A program made the position numbers and the translations under genes. This document shows positions 8,551 to 17,481 of a stretch of DNA of 64,000 nucleotides, one piece after another. The notes under the pieces are model-generated. The model saw only the letters and a list, made by a program, of their open reading frames with translations. It was not told where the DNA came from and ran no database searches. Origin of the DNA: Citrobacter freundii (lineage in GTDB: Bacteria; Bacteroidota; Bacteroidia; Chitinophagales; Chitinophagaceae); assembly GCA_003243445.1 (NCBI GenBank), contig QFQQ01000013.1, positions 1 to 64,000 on the forward strand. The letters run 5' to 3'. Position 1 is the first letter of the stretch; every line of letters starts with the position of its first letter.

Positions 8551-10362
8551 ATGAAGATACTTTTAAAGTACCTGAAGCCCTATAAATGGCTGGTTGCCAT
8601 TGTATTGGTACTGGCAGCCATTAACATCGGCTTTTCTCTTGTAGATCCGATCATCTTCGGAAAACTTGTAAGCCTGGCAACCTTGCACCAGGATGCGCAC
8701 TATACATGGCATGATTATCTGTTCCTTCAAAAGAGCATCAATAATAAGTCAGGTGACCATGAAATGGTGTATGGGGTAGTGTGGCTGCTTCTCGGCTCGG
8801 TGACCGTAGCAATGATCAGCCGTATAGCCAAAGCATTCCAGGACTACTTCCTTAGCCTTGTTACACAAAAGTTCGGCGCGACCATTTTCACTGATGGGTT
8901 GCAACATGCAATGAAGCTCCCGTATCACGATTTTGAAGATCAGCGAAGTGGTGAGACACTGGGCATCCTGCAAAAAGTAAGAACGGATACTGAAAAGTTC
9001 ATCTCCACATTCATCAATATACTGTTCCCGGTCATCGTCGGGATCGTATTCGTTGCCGTGTATGCTTTCAATAAAGACTGGCGTTTGCCATTCCTTTATT
9101 TTGGAGGCATCTTCCTGCTTACAGTGATATCAAATCTCTTAAGCAAAAAGGTCAAAGTAATTCAGAAAGCAATTGTTTCGCAAACAACTTCACTTGCAGG
9201 TGCAACAACTGAGTCTTTGCGAAACATTGAGCTCGTAAAAAGCCTTGGTTTAACGCATCAGGAAGTTGAACGCCTTAATAAGAATACATTTAAAATACTC
9301 GGGCTTGAACTGACAAAAGTGAAACGCATACGGAGCATCAGCTTCGTACAGGGAACATTTGTCAACACGCTCAGGCAGGTCATTCTTTTTATGCTGATGT
9401 GGCTCGTATTCCGGAATCAACTGGCAGCACATGAAATTGTGACCATGCAGATCTTCTCGTTCTTTGTATTCGGGCCATTACAGGAGATCGGCAATATCAT
9501 TCTTTCCTATCGTGAAGCAGAAGCGTCCCTGAATAACTTTGATGCATTGATGAATAAAAACCCTGAACCACAGGCTGCTCATCCAAAACATCTTGGCTCT
9601 ATAGAAACGCTCGAATTTGATCACGTCGGGTTTAAACATAACTCTGCACAGCAAAACGCTATCAATAATATCAGTTTCAAAGCAAATGTTGGTGAAACCA
9701 TTGCGTTTGTCGGGCCATCCGGCTCGGGTAAATCAACCCTGATGAAATTGCTTGTCGGTCTTTACAGACCCAAACATGGCAGGATCCTGTACAATGGGCT
9801 GAATGAAGAAGAGATCGACTTTGATGATCTGCGCCGGCAGATCGGGTTTGTAACGCAGGATACGCAACTCTTCTCCGGAACCATCCGGGAAAATCTTTTG
9901 TTTGTAAACCCTGCCGCAACTGAAGAAGATGTACAGGATGCTTTGAGGAAAGCTTCCTGCCAGACACTTCTTGCGCGTGCGGAGAAAGGACTGGAAACAA
10001 CGATCGGCGAAGGCGGACTGAAACTTTCCGGAGGAGAAAAACAGCGGATCTCTATTGCCCGCGCTTTGTTACGTAAACCTAAAGTGTTGCTGTTTGATGA
10101 GGCAACTTCTGCGCTGGATTCCCTGACAGAGGAAGAGATCACCAACACGATCCGGGAGATATCGCTTGAAGGAAATCAGATTACCATCCTGATCGCTCAC
10201 AGGCTATCTACTATTATGCACGCAGACAGGATATATGTGCTGGAAAAGGGGGATGTAGTAGAGACCGGCAACCATGATACATTGCTGGACGAAAAGAATC
10301 TGTATTATGCAATGTGGAGACAGCAGATTGGGGAGAGGAAGGGGAAGTTGCAAACTACATGA
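8551..10362 (+). CDS. ABC exporter, fused membrane and ATPase domains
   Basis: The 603-residue half-transporter has six predicted membrane helices in residues about 15-330 (type I exporter fold) and a C-terminal nucleotide-binding domain. That domain shows Walker A GPSGSGKST (about residues 388-396), Q-loop GFVTQDTQLFSG, signature LSGGEKQR, Walker B VLLFDEATSALDS and H-loop IAHRLST, so all ATPase motifs are intact. It should work as a homodimer that exports a lipid, peptide or drug. The substrate cannot be read from the sequence. The gene stands alone between a housekeeping ATPase gene and a word element. Confidence 0.9.
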   Translation: MKILLKYLKPYKWLVAIVLVLAAINIGFSLVDPIIFGKLVSLATLHQDAHYTWHDYLFLQKSINNKSGDHEMVYGVVWLLLGSVTVAMISRIAKAFQDYFLSLVTQKFGATIFTDGLQHAMKLPYHDFEDQRSGETLGILQKVRTDTEKFISTFINILFPVIVGIVFVAVYAFNKDWRLPFLYFGGIFLLTVISNLLSKKVKVIQKAIVSQTTSLAGATTESLRNIELVKSLGLTHQEVERLNKNTFKILGLELTKVKRIRSISFVQGTFVNTLRQVILFMLMWLVFRNQLAAHEIVTMQIFSFFVFGPLQEIGNIILSYREAEASLNNFDALMNKNPEPQAAHPKHLGSIETLEFDHVGFKHNSAQQNAINNISFKANVGETIAFVGPSGSGKSTLMKLLVGLYRPKHGRILYNGLNEEEIDFDDLRRQIGFVTQDTQLFSGTIRENLLFVNPAATEEDVQDALRKASCQTLLARAEKGLETTIGEGGLKLSGGEKQRISIARALLRKPKVLLFDEATSALDSLTEEEITNTIREISLEGNQITILIAHRLSTIMHADRIYVLEKGDVVETGNHDTLLDEKNLYYAMWRQQIGERKGKLQTT

Positions 10363-10364
10363 TC

Positions 10365-10471
10365 CCACAAAGACCACAACGAAACAAAGACACAAAGACA
10401 TACAGGCTACAAAGACCTTTGTTAACTACAAAAACAAATGGACTTTGTGGCTTTTTTGTTTTTGTGGACAC
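10365..10471. repeat. Word palindrome, CACAAAGA class
   Basis: The left arm (about 10365-10410) has CCACAAAGACCAC, ACAAAGACACAAAGAC and similar words. The right arm (about 10441-10471) reads ACTTTGTGGC and TTTGTTTTTGTGG, the complementary sense. It starts two bases after the ABC exporter stop codon. This is the only copy of this vocabulary that I see in the window. Confidence 0.65.
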
Positions 10472-10547
10472 TATTCGCGGGTGAAAAAACGTCAAAATCC
10501 GGTGAAAAACCCGCTGCTATCCCAGCCCCCGCAGGTAGCTTGCTTCC

Positions 10548-10933
10548 ATGACACAAAACGAACTAGCAAAAGTCGTCCTGGATTGCTGCTTCAGAATCCA
10601 TACAGAACTTGGCCCCGGTCTGCTCGAAAGCATATATGAAGCTGCGCTATGTTATGAACTGGACCTTGCCGGAATTCCCTACAAGCGCCAATACAGTTTT
10701 GATGTGATCTATCGTGGAGCGCCACTGGGCCTGGGCTTTCGGGCGGATCTTATTGTAGCAGATAACTTCTTATTGAAATCAAGTCAGTTGCACAGATCGA
10801 CAAAGTGCATCATAAGATCATATTGACTTACATGAAACTAACGAACATAAGCCTGGGGCTGCTTATTAACTTTCATGTTTCGCTAATGAAAGAAGGAATT
10901 CACCGGAAAATAAAAGGCAGTTTAGATGGTTAA
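10548..10933 (+). pseudogene. GxxExxY-family protein, frameshifted
   Basis: The first frame encodes MTQNELAKVVLDCCFRI, then GPGLLESIYEAAL, which carries the family-naming GxxExxY motif (G-L-L-E-S-I-Y), and continues to about 10771. There the reading frame changes: from 10772 another frame gives IEIKSVAQIDKVHHK, LTYMKLTNISLGLLINFH and a stop at 10931-10933. Together the two parts form one normal family member of about 128 residues if one base is missing near 10766-10771. The family is related to PD-(D/E)XK nucleases, and IEIKSV fits that core. Either the gene is a recent pseudogene or the assembly lost one base. Function is unknown. Confidence 0.82.
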
Positions 10934-10944
10934 AAACCTTTTTG

Positions 10945-10952
10945 TAGATTTG
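10945..10952 (+). promoter_or_regulatory. -7 box of the rhodanese gene
   Basis: TAGATTTG matches TAnnTTTG exactly and lies 17 bases before the ATG at 10970. The -33 region contains T-rich sequence but no clear TTG. Confidence 0.45.
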
Positions 10953-10969
10953 GCTCAACGAGATCAACT

Positions 10970-11272
10970 ATGTTCGACTTTCTTTTTGGCAACGGCAAAT
11001 TAAAGACCGCCCTTCGCAATGGTGCTGCCATTATTGATCTGCGCTCACCGCGCCGTTTTGATGAAGGGCATATCCCTAAGTCGATCAACATTCCTGTCGA
11101 TCGCATTCCCATCAATGTATCCCGCATAAAGGATATGAATGTTCCGATCATCCTTTGCGGAGACACCGACGATATTACCCGCGCCCGTCACCAACTCCTC
11201 GATTACGGTGTGAAAGAGGTTTACAGCGGCGGCCCCTGGACCCGTCTTCTCAAGATCGTCCACTCCCTTTGA
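10970..11272 (+). CDS. Rhodanese-like domain protein
   Basis: This 100-residue, single-domain cytoplasmic protein has the rhodanese features AAIIDLRSPRRFDEGHIPKSINIP and a catalytic-loop cysteine at about residue 63 (IILCGDTDD). In sulfurtransferases the loop after the cysteine is usually CxxGxR. Here it reads CGDTDDITR, so the sulfur-transfer loop is atypical although the cysteine is kept. The ending GGPWTRLLK resembles the C-terminal GG-W motif of single-domain family members. A role in sulfur relay or redox signalling is possible. It has its own promoter-like box and faces the convergent DUF2721 gene. Confidence 0.8.
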   Translation: MFDFLFGNGKLKTALRNGAAIIDLRSPRRFDEGHIPKSINIPVDRIPINVSRIKDMNVPIILCGDTDDITRARHQLLDYGVKEVYSGGPWTRLLKIVHSL

Positions 11273-11315
11273 AAGCTCTGTCATTTATCAAACTTCCTCC
11301 ACTCAATCGGGCTCT

Positions 11316-11368
11316 ATTCGCGCTCATCCGCGGCCATTCGCGAACTATTCGCGAGTTATTCGCGCTTC
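11316..11368. repeat. TTCGCG-class word array overlapping the DUF2721 stop codon
   Basis: Five ATTCGCG or ATCCGCG words with a 9-11 base period lie between the convergent rhodanese and DUF2721 genes. The last word supplies the final codons (Lys-Arg-Glu) and the TAA stop of the DUF2721 gene read on the minus strand. No separate second arm is present. Confidence 0.7.
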
Positions 11369-11790
11369 AGTAGGTCTTTGAAAAAATTCGAACCATCCAA
11401 CTCCTCCATATCGCTCAATTCCCACTCCAGTGCCCTCGTACTCTGTGAAATCTCGATCAGCGAGATCACCAGCGATGCCAGCAAACTGATCAGGCTGATA
11501 GCAAAAGCAAGTTCCGTTGCTATTGTCCATCGCTGATATACGCCATACATCGTCAGCACACAACATACAAAACTGAATACGCCGAATGCCTGCATCAACC
11601 TGATCAGATTGATACGAAGCCTCAATATCTTGATCTGTTTTACCAGCAGATGATTTTTCTCGCCACGCATATATTCATCGTGCAACTTGCGGATCAGCGC
11701 AGCCAGCGCGAGATAACGGTTTGTATAGGCAAGCAGCAATAAACTGATCGCAGGAAAAAGCAGAGCGGGTGTATTAAAAGTGATCTCCAT
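11356..11790 (-). CDS. DUF2721 family membrane protein
   Basis: The 144-residue protein has three likely membrane segments: PALLFPAISLLLLAYTN, MQAFGVFSFVCCVLTMYGV and LAFAISLISLLASLVISLI. A charged cytoplasmic helix follows the first (LIRKLHDEYMRGE), which is the pattern of DUF2721. The function of the family is unknown. The C-terminus (FFKDLLKRE) is completed by a TTCGCG word element, so the last residues may vary between relatives. Confidence 0.75.
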   Translation of the reverse strand: MEITFNTPALLFPAISLLLLAYTNRYLALAALIRKLHDEYMRGEKNHLLVKQIKILRLRINLIRLMQAFGVFSFVCCVLTMYGVYQRWTIATELAFAISLISLLASLVISLIEISQSTRALEWELSDMEELDGSNFFKDLLKRE

Positions 11791-11824
11791 AATTGCAGTT
11801 GGGCTTATCGGTCCACTTTAAAGA

Positions 11825-11857
11825 TAAAAAAAAGCCGGATCAAACAATACCCGGCTT
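11825..11857 (-). terminator. Intrinsic terminator of the TonB receptor gene
   Basis: AAGCCGG (11832-11838) pairs with CCGGCTT (11851-11857) around a 12-base loop. On the minus strand the stem is followed by a run of about eight T. It lies 22 bases past the receptor stop codon. Confidence 0.85.
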
Positions 11858-11878
11858 CAACGAAGTATTGTAACGGCA

Positions 11879-14269
11879 TTACCATTTAAAATCCAATGGT
11901 ACGCTGAGTTTCATTCCGAAATTCCTTCCCACGTTGTATACACCCTGGCGCCCGGTAACATTATTAACCGCCGTATATTTCAATCTGCTCAAATGATTCT
12001 GATACGCTACATCGCCAAGATTTGTTCCGCTGAGGTTAATGCTGAACAAGGTCTTACCCTTGCTGTTCACCACATCCGTACCCACTGATACACCCACAAG
12101 CCAGTAGCTGCCGGTGATCGTTTCTGTATTATATCCAACAAATGCCCTGTCCTGTTTAAACGTATAATCACTTTCAAGACTCACATAAAGATTGCGGAAA
12201 GATTTTCCTTTGGGCAGGAAATTACCTTTCAGTTGAGAGAGCAATCTTGCGGCCGGCATATTCGGAACATTTTTAGATCCGTCAATTGCATCGGTGAACT
12301 GTGCCCTTGTATAAGAGAATGTATTTTCAAAATGCAGCCAGTCCAGCGGGTGGGGGTGGATATCCATATTGAATTCAACACCATAAAGATTTGCCGTTTG
12401 CTGGTCAAAACGGAAAACATTGAGATTATCGCCGCTTTCCGGATCAACAATAATTGAATCGGCACCAGCTCCATTCAACACTTTTTCATAGTAGATGAAA
12501 TTGCTGATATGATTGTAAAATACTCCGGCGCCAAGTGTGATGTGCTCGGTATTTACTTCAATGCCGCCATCAACCTGCAAACTCGTTTCTGATTTCAGAT
12601 CAGGGTTACCAACTTCATAACGGTTTGTTCCCTCATGCGCTCCATTGCTTGCAAGCTCCGCCAATGTTGGCGCACGGAAACCTCTTGCCAGGTTGAATTT
12701 AAGACTAAGTGCTTTTGATGCTTCATAACTTAAACCTGCACTTCCTGAAAAGTTTGAAAAGTTCTTTTCAAACGGTGCGAATTTAATATCTGCTCCATCC
12801 ATCATTTCTTTGCCATTCACATGTCTTGTATCAAAACGAAGACCACCACTGAGTGACAATCTATCTTTATGATATTGCGTGAAAACAAAACCACCAATAT
12901 CAAACAGGCTGTAGTCAGGGATCAACGCTTCCTCTGCGCGGTTTGTATTGGTCTGGGACATACCAGATACACCGACACTCGTTCTCCAGAGGCCTTTATA
13001 TGGCAATGTAAGCTTTGCTGAATAATTCACTGTTTTCAGATCAAAATAGGCTTCCGGCTCGTCGATATTATCAGGATCGCCAAACTCCCGGCGCTGATTG
13101 CGCTGATAACCCACCAGCACATCGAGTTTGCTTCTTCCCACATTAAAACTATTATCCGCGTTGATCTTAAAATGCTGTATGTGCTGAAACGGCACAAAAG
13201 GTTTGATCTTATCAAAATCTTCCTTTGTCGCCACTTCTTCTCCACCACCAGCAACCGGTTTTAAAAATTGCCCGGTATTTTCATCCCGGTCACCTTCAAC
13301 CATTCCTGTATGCTGATCAAAGTTGCTGACGCGCACAAAGCTGTGTCCCCATGAACCACTGTATCCCAGCATTCCGCCAAAGTTCTTGTTATAGAATTTC
13401 GAGTTGAACACATTACCATCATATTTATTCTTATAATCGGCGGCACCTTTATAAGAACCGTATGCGTTAAAGCTGAATCCATTTTTTGTACCACTGATAT
13501 CAGCATACGTGCCGCGCAATTTGCTGTTGGTTTGATATTCACCCAGTACATTAGCCCTGATCGTTCCTTCCGGCGCGGGCATTAATGTTTGAATATTGAT
13601 CACACCCGCAAGTGCATCGGAACCATACATCAATGATGCGGGGCCTTTCAACACTTCAACCCGTTGGGCACTGTAATCATCGATCTCAATACCATGTTCA
13701 TCGCCCCACTGTTGTCCTTCCTGGCGGATCCCGTCATTCACCACCACCACGCGGTTATAACCGAGGCCACGGATAAATGGTTTTGAGATTGCCGGACCGG
13801 TTGTCAGTGCATTCACCCCTGGAATATGTGTAAGCGTATTGATGATATTGGATGAACTGATCTTCATCAATTCCGCTCTCTTGAGAATGGCCACTGGTTG
13901 TGGTGATTGCTTCAATCTTGTTGCTGCAGAAACACCGGTCACTGTTACTCCCTCCTGTTCTACAACAGCATCTTTCAAAGCAAAATTCTTTTCTGTATTA
14001 CCATTGATATCGACGGTTTCAACGATCGTTTCATGACCGATAAATGAAACCTCCACAAGGTATTTACCCGCAGGCATTGAAGATGTTTTATATGCGCCAT
14101 TTGCATCGGAGACAGCATCCCTGTTCACATCGTGTATACGGATAGTGGCACCGATGAGCGGATTGCCGCTTCCCTGTTCTGTAACTTTTCCTGTAAGCAA
14201 TGACTTGGTTTGACCGAAAGAACTGACAGCCATGCACAGGCTGATCATAGAAAATATAAAAACTTTCAT
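11879..14269 (-). CDS. TonB-dependent receptor, probably for a metal ion or metal complex
   Basis: The protein has 796 residues from ATG 14269. The frame opens upstream, but the signal peptide MKVFIFSMISLCMAVSSFGQ begins here. A carboxypeptidase-D-like regulatory domain (about residues 25-110, GKVTEQGSGNPLIGATI) precedes the plug (VTVTGVSAATRLKQSP, IRGLGYNRVVVVNDGIRQEG, RVEVLKGPASLMYGSDALAGVINI) and a 22-strand barrel that ends in FKW. The plug segment WGDEHGIEID, the histidine-rich MDIHPHPLDWLH and the Cys-containing partner encoded just upstream suggest a cation cargo such as zinc or copper; this is inference. The upstream region carries GTACCAG repeats that could be an operator. A strong terminator follows. 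Confidence 0.85.
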   Translation of the reverse strand: MKVFIFSMISLCMAVSSFGQTKSLLTGKVTEQGSGNPLIGATIRIHDVNRDAVSDANGAYKTSSMPAGKYLVEVSFIGHETIVETVDINGNTEKNFALKDAVVEQEGVTVTGVSAATRLKQSPQPVAILKRAELMKISSSNIINTLTHIPGVNALTTGPAISKPFIRGLGYNRVVVVNDGIRQEGQQWGDEHGIEIDDYSAQRVEVLKGPASLMYGSDALAGVINIQTLMPAPEGTIRANVLGEYQTNSKLRGTYADISGTKNGFSFNAYGSYKGAADYKNKYDGNVFNSKFYNKNFGGMLGYSGSWGHSFVRVSNFDQHTGMVEGDRDENTGQFLKPVAGGGEEVATKEDFDKIKPFVPFQHIQHFKINADNSFNVGRSKLDVLVGYQRNQRREFGDPDNIDEPEAYFDLKTVNYSAKLTLPYKGLWRTSVGVSGMSQTNTNRAEEALIPDYSLFDIGGFVFTQYHKDRLSLSGGLRFDTRHVNGKEMMDGADIKFAPFEKNFSNFSGSAGLSYEASKALSLKFNLARGFRAPTLAELASNGAHEGTNRYEVGNPDLKSETSLQVDGGIEVNTEHITLGAGVFYNHISNFIYYEKVLNGAGADSIIVDPESGDNLNVFRFDQQTANLYGVEFNMDIHPHPLDWLHFENTFSYTRAQFTDAIDGSKNVPNMPAARLLSQLKGNFLPKGKSFRNLYVSLESDYTFKQDRAFVGYNTETITGSYWLVGVSVGTDVVNSKGKTLFSINLSGTNLGDVAYQNHLSRLKYTAVNNVTGRQGVYNVGRNFGMKLSVPLDFKW

Positions 14270-14287
14270 AATGAATTTAATTAAACG

Positions 14288-14373
14288 CTGGTACGCTAAA
14301 TAATAGTAGATATGACTGGGTACTGGTACCCGGTTCATACAGCAAACAATAAGAAGAATGATTACAGTACCAG
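14288..14373 (-). promoter_or_regulatory. Repeated GTACCAG motif and palindrome upstream of the TonB receptor
   Basis: CTGGTAC occurs at 14288-14294 and 14323-14329, and its complement GTACCAG at 14367-14373. The middle copy is part of an inverted repeat, GGGTAC-TG-GTACCC (14318-14331), 49 bases before the receptor start codon. Three copies in 86 bases, one of them palindromic, look like binding sites for a dimeric regulator. The regulator is not encoded nearby and the assignment is inferential. Confidence 0.4.
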
Positions 14374-14700
14374 TGAAGGTGGCCCCCGAAGATTGGCGGC
14401 AATAACCGGGCGGAAAGAAGTGCCGGCGATAAAATGTGTGCGGGAAGCAAAATGTTCGGTAACCGGTTGCGGAAGCACGATCTCTTCAGCCTCCGTAAAA
14501 GGCATCAGGAAATCATCAATACAATTACAGGCAAAGCGGATCTCCCGGGAGTTATTGTCCTGCTTGACCGGTTGATATGGAGTGGCCGTGTCCTGGTTAT
14601 GCAACAGGTTATGCAGGAATAAACCTCCGCCAACCTTTTGCGAAAAAACCAGCAACAGCAAGAAACTTGCGCATTGCAATATTAACCTGCGAGCCTTCAT
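14362..14700 (-). CDS. Small exported Cys-containing protein next to a TonB receptor
   Basis: The protein has 112 residues from ATG 14700; a TTG nine codons upstream is less likely. A hydrophobic N-terminal segment (MKARRLILQCASFLLLLVF) indicates export or membrane anchoring. The mature part has FLHNLLHNQD, with two histidines, and FACNCIDDFLMPF with a CxC pair, both plausible metal ligands. I recall similar short proteins with a CxCIDDF-type motif before TonB receptors in Bacteroidota but know no assigned function. The gene ends 92 bases before the receptor start and is probably co-regulated with it. Confidence 0.65.
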   Translation of the reverse strand: MKARRLILQCASFLLLLVFSQKVGGGLFLHNLLHNQDTATPYQPVKQDNNSREIRFACNCIDDFLMPFTEAEEIVLPQPVTEHFASRTHFIAGTSFRPVIAANLRGPPSLVL

Positions 14701-14766
14701 GAGCTTGCAAGGTAAGGAAATTTGCAACGCCAGTTCATTTTTGTTCGAAAGGAATGGTTAAAGAAG

Positions 14767-14902
14767 ACCACGAACGGCGGACCGCAGACCGCCGACGGTC
14801 GTTTTGATTGGTAATGAACATCCCAGGTTGAACAATCTGCACCGCGGTCCGGATGAAGAACCACATCGAAACGACTGTCGGCGGTCTGTGGTCGGCGGTC
14901 CT
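14767..14902. repeat. Word palindrome, GACCGCG class
   Basis: The left arm (14767-14800) has GACCACG, GGACCGC and GACCGCC words. The right arm (about 14872-14902) has the complementary GTCGGCGGTCTGTGGTCGG, and a third short piece (ACCGCGGTCCGG, 14841-14852) sits in the loop. It abuts the stop codon of the ABC permease gene, with the 3' end of the element forming the sequence right after the stop. Confidence 0.85.
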
Positions 14903-16605
14903 CACTCCCCCTCCTCTGCCCGTATCATCCCCCAACCCGTCTTCCTGATACTTCCTGCGATCAGCCAGGTGGCGATTGCAGAGAGGGCCATTCCGATCCA
15001 GACCACCACTGTAAACTCGTAGATCACGTAATGCAGTATGCCGATCATTACCGACAGAAAGGTTACACCGAGACTGCGGATGAATGATCCCGTTTTCACA
15101 TTCACGCTTTGTTTTCTGGAGAACGGAAGACTTCTGAAGTTGATATAGACGATCAGCGCGGATATCAATAGCTGATTGAACAGCGCCAGCAATATATTTG
15201 GTACGGCCTGAAGGCCTCCAACGATAATGCCGGGTATGGCAACAAGCACAACTATCGGAATAAAGAATTTCATCACGATCGCTTTTACCCCACCAAGTAT
15301 TACTTCACCCGGATATTTTACCGGCGCAGCTGCAAAGATCCACGCAGCTTTGTATTTATCAGAGTAAACCATTTGCGAAAGCGCCGTGACCAGTAACAAT
15401 GACATCAGGTAAATACCCATCATCATCAACACACGGAATGGCTGACTTTCTGCCGATAGCGCATTCACCGGCATTTTTGAACGAAGCACGATCACGACCA
15501 CCAGCACAACCATGTAACCTATGGATGGATAGACTTTCAGTTTGAAATCTCGGCTTCTTGAAGACATCTTCCATGCAAATAAAAAACCTGCGGATTCTGC
15601 ATCGCCCTTCGTTAGTGATCTGCTTATCTTATCAAGCCAGCCGGATCCCTTATACGATGCTTTCTTTGCCTGGGATGCAGGCGCATCACCCATACTGTTG
15701 ATCAGTGCAAGTTTGTTATTAAATGAGGGGGCAAGGAACTTTATTACGAACCAGATACAAAGCAATGGGAAAAATACTGATGCAGCTATAAATATCAACG
15801 ACTGACCCGAAAAATCAAATATTGTCAGGCTTTCCCATGCCCGGGCCATCCAGTACATGGGGATAAATGCAGCCCATGATATAGTAGTGATATCAAAATT
15901 TGCGATCTCCTCTTTCTGCATCATCTGCGGAAGGATCTGATAGCTTGCATAGATCACGATAGCAAATACGATCTGAAAATAACTGATCACATTCTGGAAT
16001 TTCTGCGGAGTTGTTATCCGCAGAATAATGATGTAAACCGCATTGATAAAAAATATGGCCAGTAATGTCAGCAATAAGATCAGGGGCAGCATCCAGATTG
16101 CACCAGCTATATTGTATCTGATCCCGACAAAGACCACTCCCGGTAAACACATCGGCAAAACAAGCTTACAGATATGAATAAAGATATGCAGGAGTCTTGC
16201 AAGCAGAACAGTCCTGTCATTGACAGGTTTCGGAAGAATAATAAATGTATCTCTTACATCTATCAGCACAGAAGTAAAATCGGCAATCAGCGTCGCTGAC
16301 AGCATGAAGAAAAACATGAAGTAATAGAAGGTGAGTCCCGTTACAATATTAGCGCCGATATAAAAAGCCACCAGGTATAAAAATCCCAGCACGGCACTGA
16401 CCACCATTGTTATGATCGTAGCAGACGACACTTCTTTGTTGGACTTTCCCCTGCGCGCCTGCTGCATCGGGTTCACCCGCCGGTCATCCATTGTCAGTTT
16501 GATATTCAATATCGCAGACAATGCATTATTATCTACACCCATTTTTGTATAGACAGATGAGGGCAACATGGCCAGTTTCAGAAAACCTTTATTGATAATA
16601 TTCAT
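14902..16605 (-). CDS. ABC exporter membrane subunit
   Basis: This 567-residue protein has about 12-14 hydrophobic segments, for example TIITMVVSAVLGFLYLVAFYI, YFMFFFMLSATLIADFTSVL and VFFPLLCIWFVIKFLA. No ATPase domain is present. Its start codon overlaps the stop of the ATPase gene by four bases (ATGA, 16602-16605), so the two proteins are translationally coupled and form one transporter. It resembles large Bacteroidota ABC permeases of the ABC-2 superfamily whose cargo is unknown. The gene ends in a GACCGCG element. Confidence 0.8.
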   Translation of the reverse strand: MNIINKGFLKLAMLPSSVYTKMGVDNNALSAILNIKLTMDDRRVNPMQQARRGKSNKEVSSATIITMVVSAVLGFLYLVAFYIGANIVTGLTFYYFMFFFMLSATLIADFTSVLIDVRDTFIILPKPVNDRTVLLARLLHIFIHICKLVLPMCLPGVVFVGIRYNIAGAIWMLPLILLLTLLAIFFINAVYIIILRITTPQKFQNVISYFQIVFAIVIYASYQILPQMMQKEEIANFDITTISWAAFIPMYWMARAWESLTIFDFSGQSLIFIAASVFFPLLCIWFVIKFLAPSFNNKLALINSMGDAPASQAKKASYKGSGWLDKISRSLTKGDAESAGFLFAWKMSSRSRDFKLKVYPSIGYMVVLVVVIVLRSKMPVNALSAESQPFRVLMMMGIYLMSLLLVTALSQMVYSDKYKAAWIFAAAPVKYPGEVILGGVKAIVMKFFIPIVVLVAIPGIIVGGLQAVPNILLALFNQLLISALIVYINFRSLPFSRKQSVNVKTGSFIRSLGVTFLSVMIGILHYVIYEFTVVVWIGMALSAIATWLIAGSIRKTGWGMIRAEEGE

Positions 16606-17381
16606 GACCGGCTCTCCATTGCTTTTGCCAGATCATCCGCCGCGGCGGATAAAGAATCAGTGGCGGTAAGTGATGCAAATATCTGCTCCAGGCTTTTGTC
16701 TCCCTGCTGTTGCTTTAACTGATCAAAGCTACCATCAGCAACAATGCGGCCGCCATTGATCAGTACGATCCGGTCGCTTACCTTCTCCACTACATCCATC
16801 ATGTGGCTGCAATAAAAAATGGTTTTGCCGTCTTTTGCCAAACGGCTGATCAGTTCTTTCATAATGATCACACTGTTTGCATCAAGACCGCTCAATGGTT
16901 CATCGAGGATAATGATACCGGGATTATGCAGTAAACCGGAAGCGATCAATACTTTTTGCCGCATGCCTTTGCTGAACGTGTCCATGCGCTGATTCAGATT
17001 TGATTCAAGACCAAATGCGGCCATGATTTTCTGGATCCGTTCGGTGGCAACGTCTTTTTCAAGACCATATAAAGTTCCGGTAAATTGGAGATATTCAGTT
17101 GGAGTTAATACATCGTACAACTCGGCCAGCTCGGGAATATAACCGATCTGTCTTTTTACTTCGAGTGTATTGCTCTTTACTTCGAGACCTCCTACGGTCA
17201 CTGTACCGTTGTAATCCGTAAGCAGCCCGCACAAGATCTTTACCGTGGTGCTTTTGCCTGCACCATTCGGTCCGATATAACCGATGACCTGGCCGGGATA
17301 GATCTCAAGATTGATATCCTGTAAAACGGTTTTGGTTCCGTAACTTTTGGAAAGGTTACGAATGCTGATGATGGGTTCCAT
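16602..17381 (-). CDS. ABC transporter ATP-binding protein
   Basis: The 259-residue ATPase has Walker A GPNGAGKST (about residues 37-45), Q-loop YIPELAELYDVLTP, the signature-position sequence FSKGMRQKV (an SKGMRQ variant usual in ABC-2 exporters), Walker B IIILDEPLSGLD and the switch histidine in FYCSHMMD. It energises the membrane subunit encoded directly downstream with a four-base overlap. The group includes gliding- and drug-export ATPases such as GldA, but this pair lacks the other gliding ABC genes, so the cargo is left open. Confidence 0.88.
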   Translation of the reverse strand: MEPIISIRNLSKSYGTKTVLQDINLEIYPGQVIGYIGPNGAGKSTTVKILCGLLTDYNGTVTVGGLEVKSNTLEVKRQIGYIPELAELYDVLTPTEYLQFTGTLYGLEKDVATERIQKIMAAFGLESNLNQRMDTFSKGMRQKVLIASGLLHNPGIIILDEPLSGLDANSVIIMKELISRLAKDGKTIFYCSHMMDVVEKVSDRIVLINGGRIVADGSFDQLKQQQGDKSLEQIFASLTATDSLSAAADDLAKAMESRS

Positions 17382-17409
17382 GAGTGCATATTACGCAATT
17401 TGTGAGAAA

Positions 17410-17453
17410 CCTGCTGACCGTTGATCGTTGTCAGTTGACCGTTGACCGAAAAA
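17410..17453. repeat. Single-arm word array, GACCGTTGA class
   Basis: TGACCGTTGATCGTTG and GTTGACCGTTGACCG form a short 7-base-period array in the gap between the DUF1501 gene 3' end and the ABC ATPase start. No clear complementary arm is present. It looks like a half element of the GACCG type. Confidence 0.55.
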
Positions 17454-17481
17454 CCGTCCTGTTATTCAGCGCAACCGGCAA

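Noticed and set aside
10274..10639. 121-codon frame spanning the CACAAAGA element
   Set aside because: It runs through the end of the ABC exporter, the repeat and the start of the GxxExxY gene without coding character.
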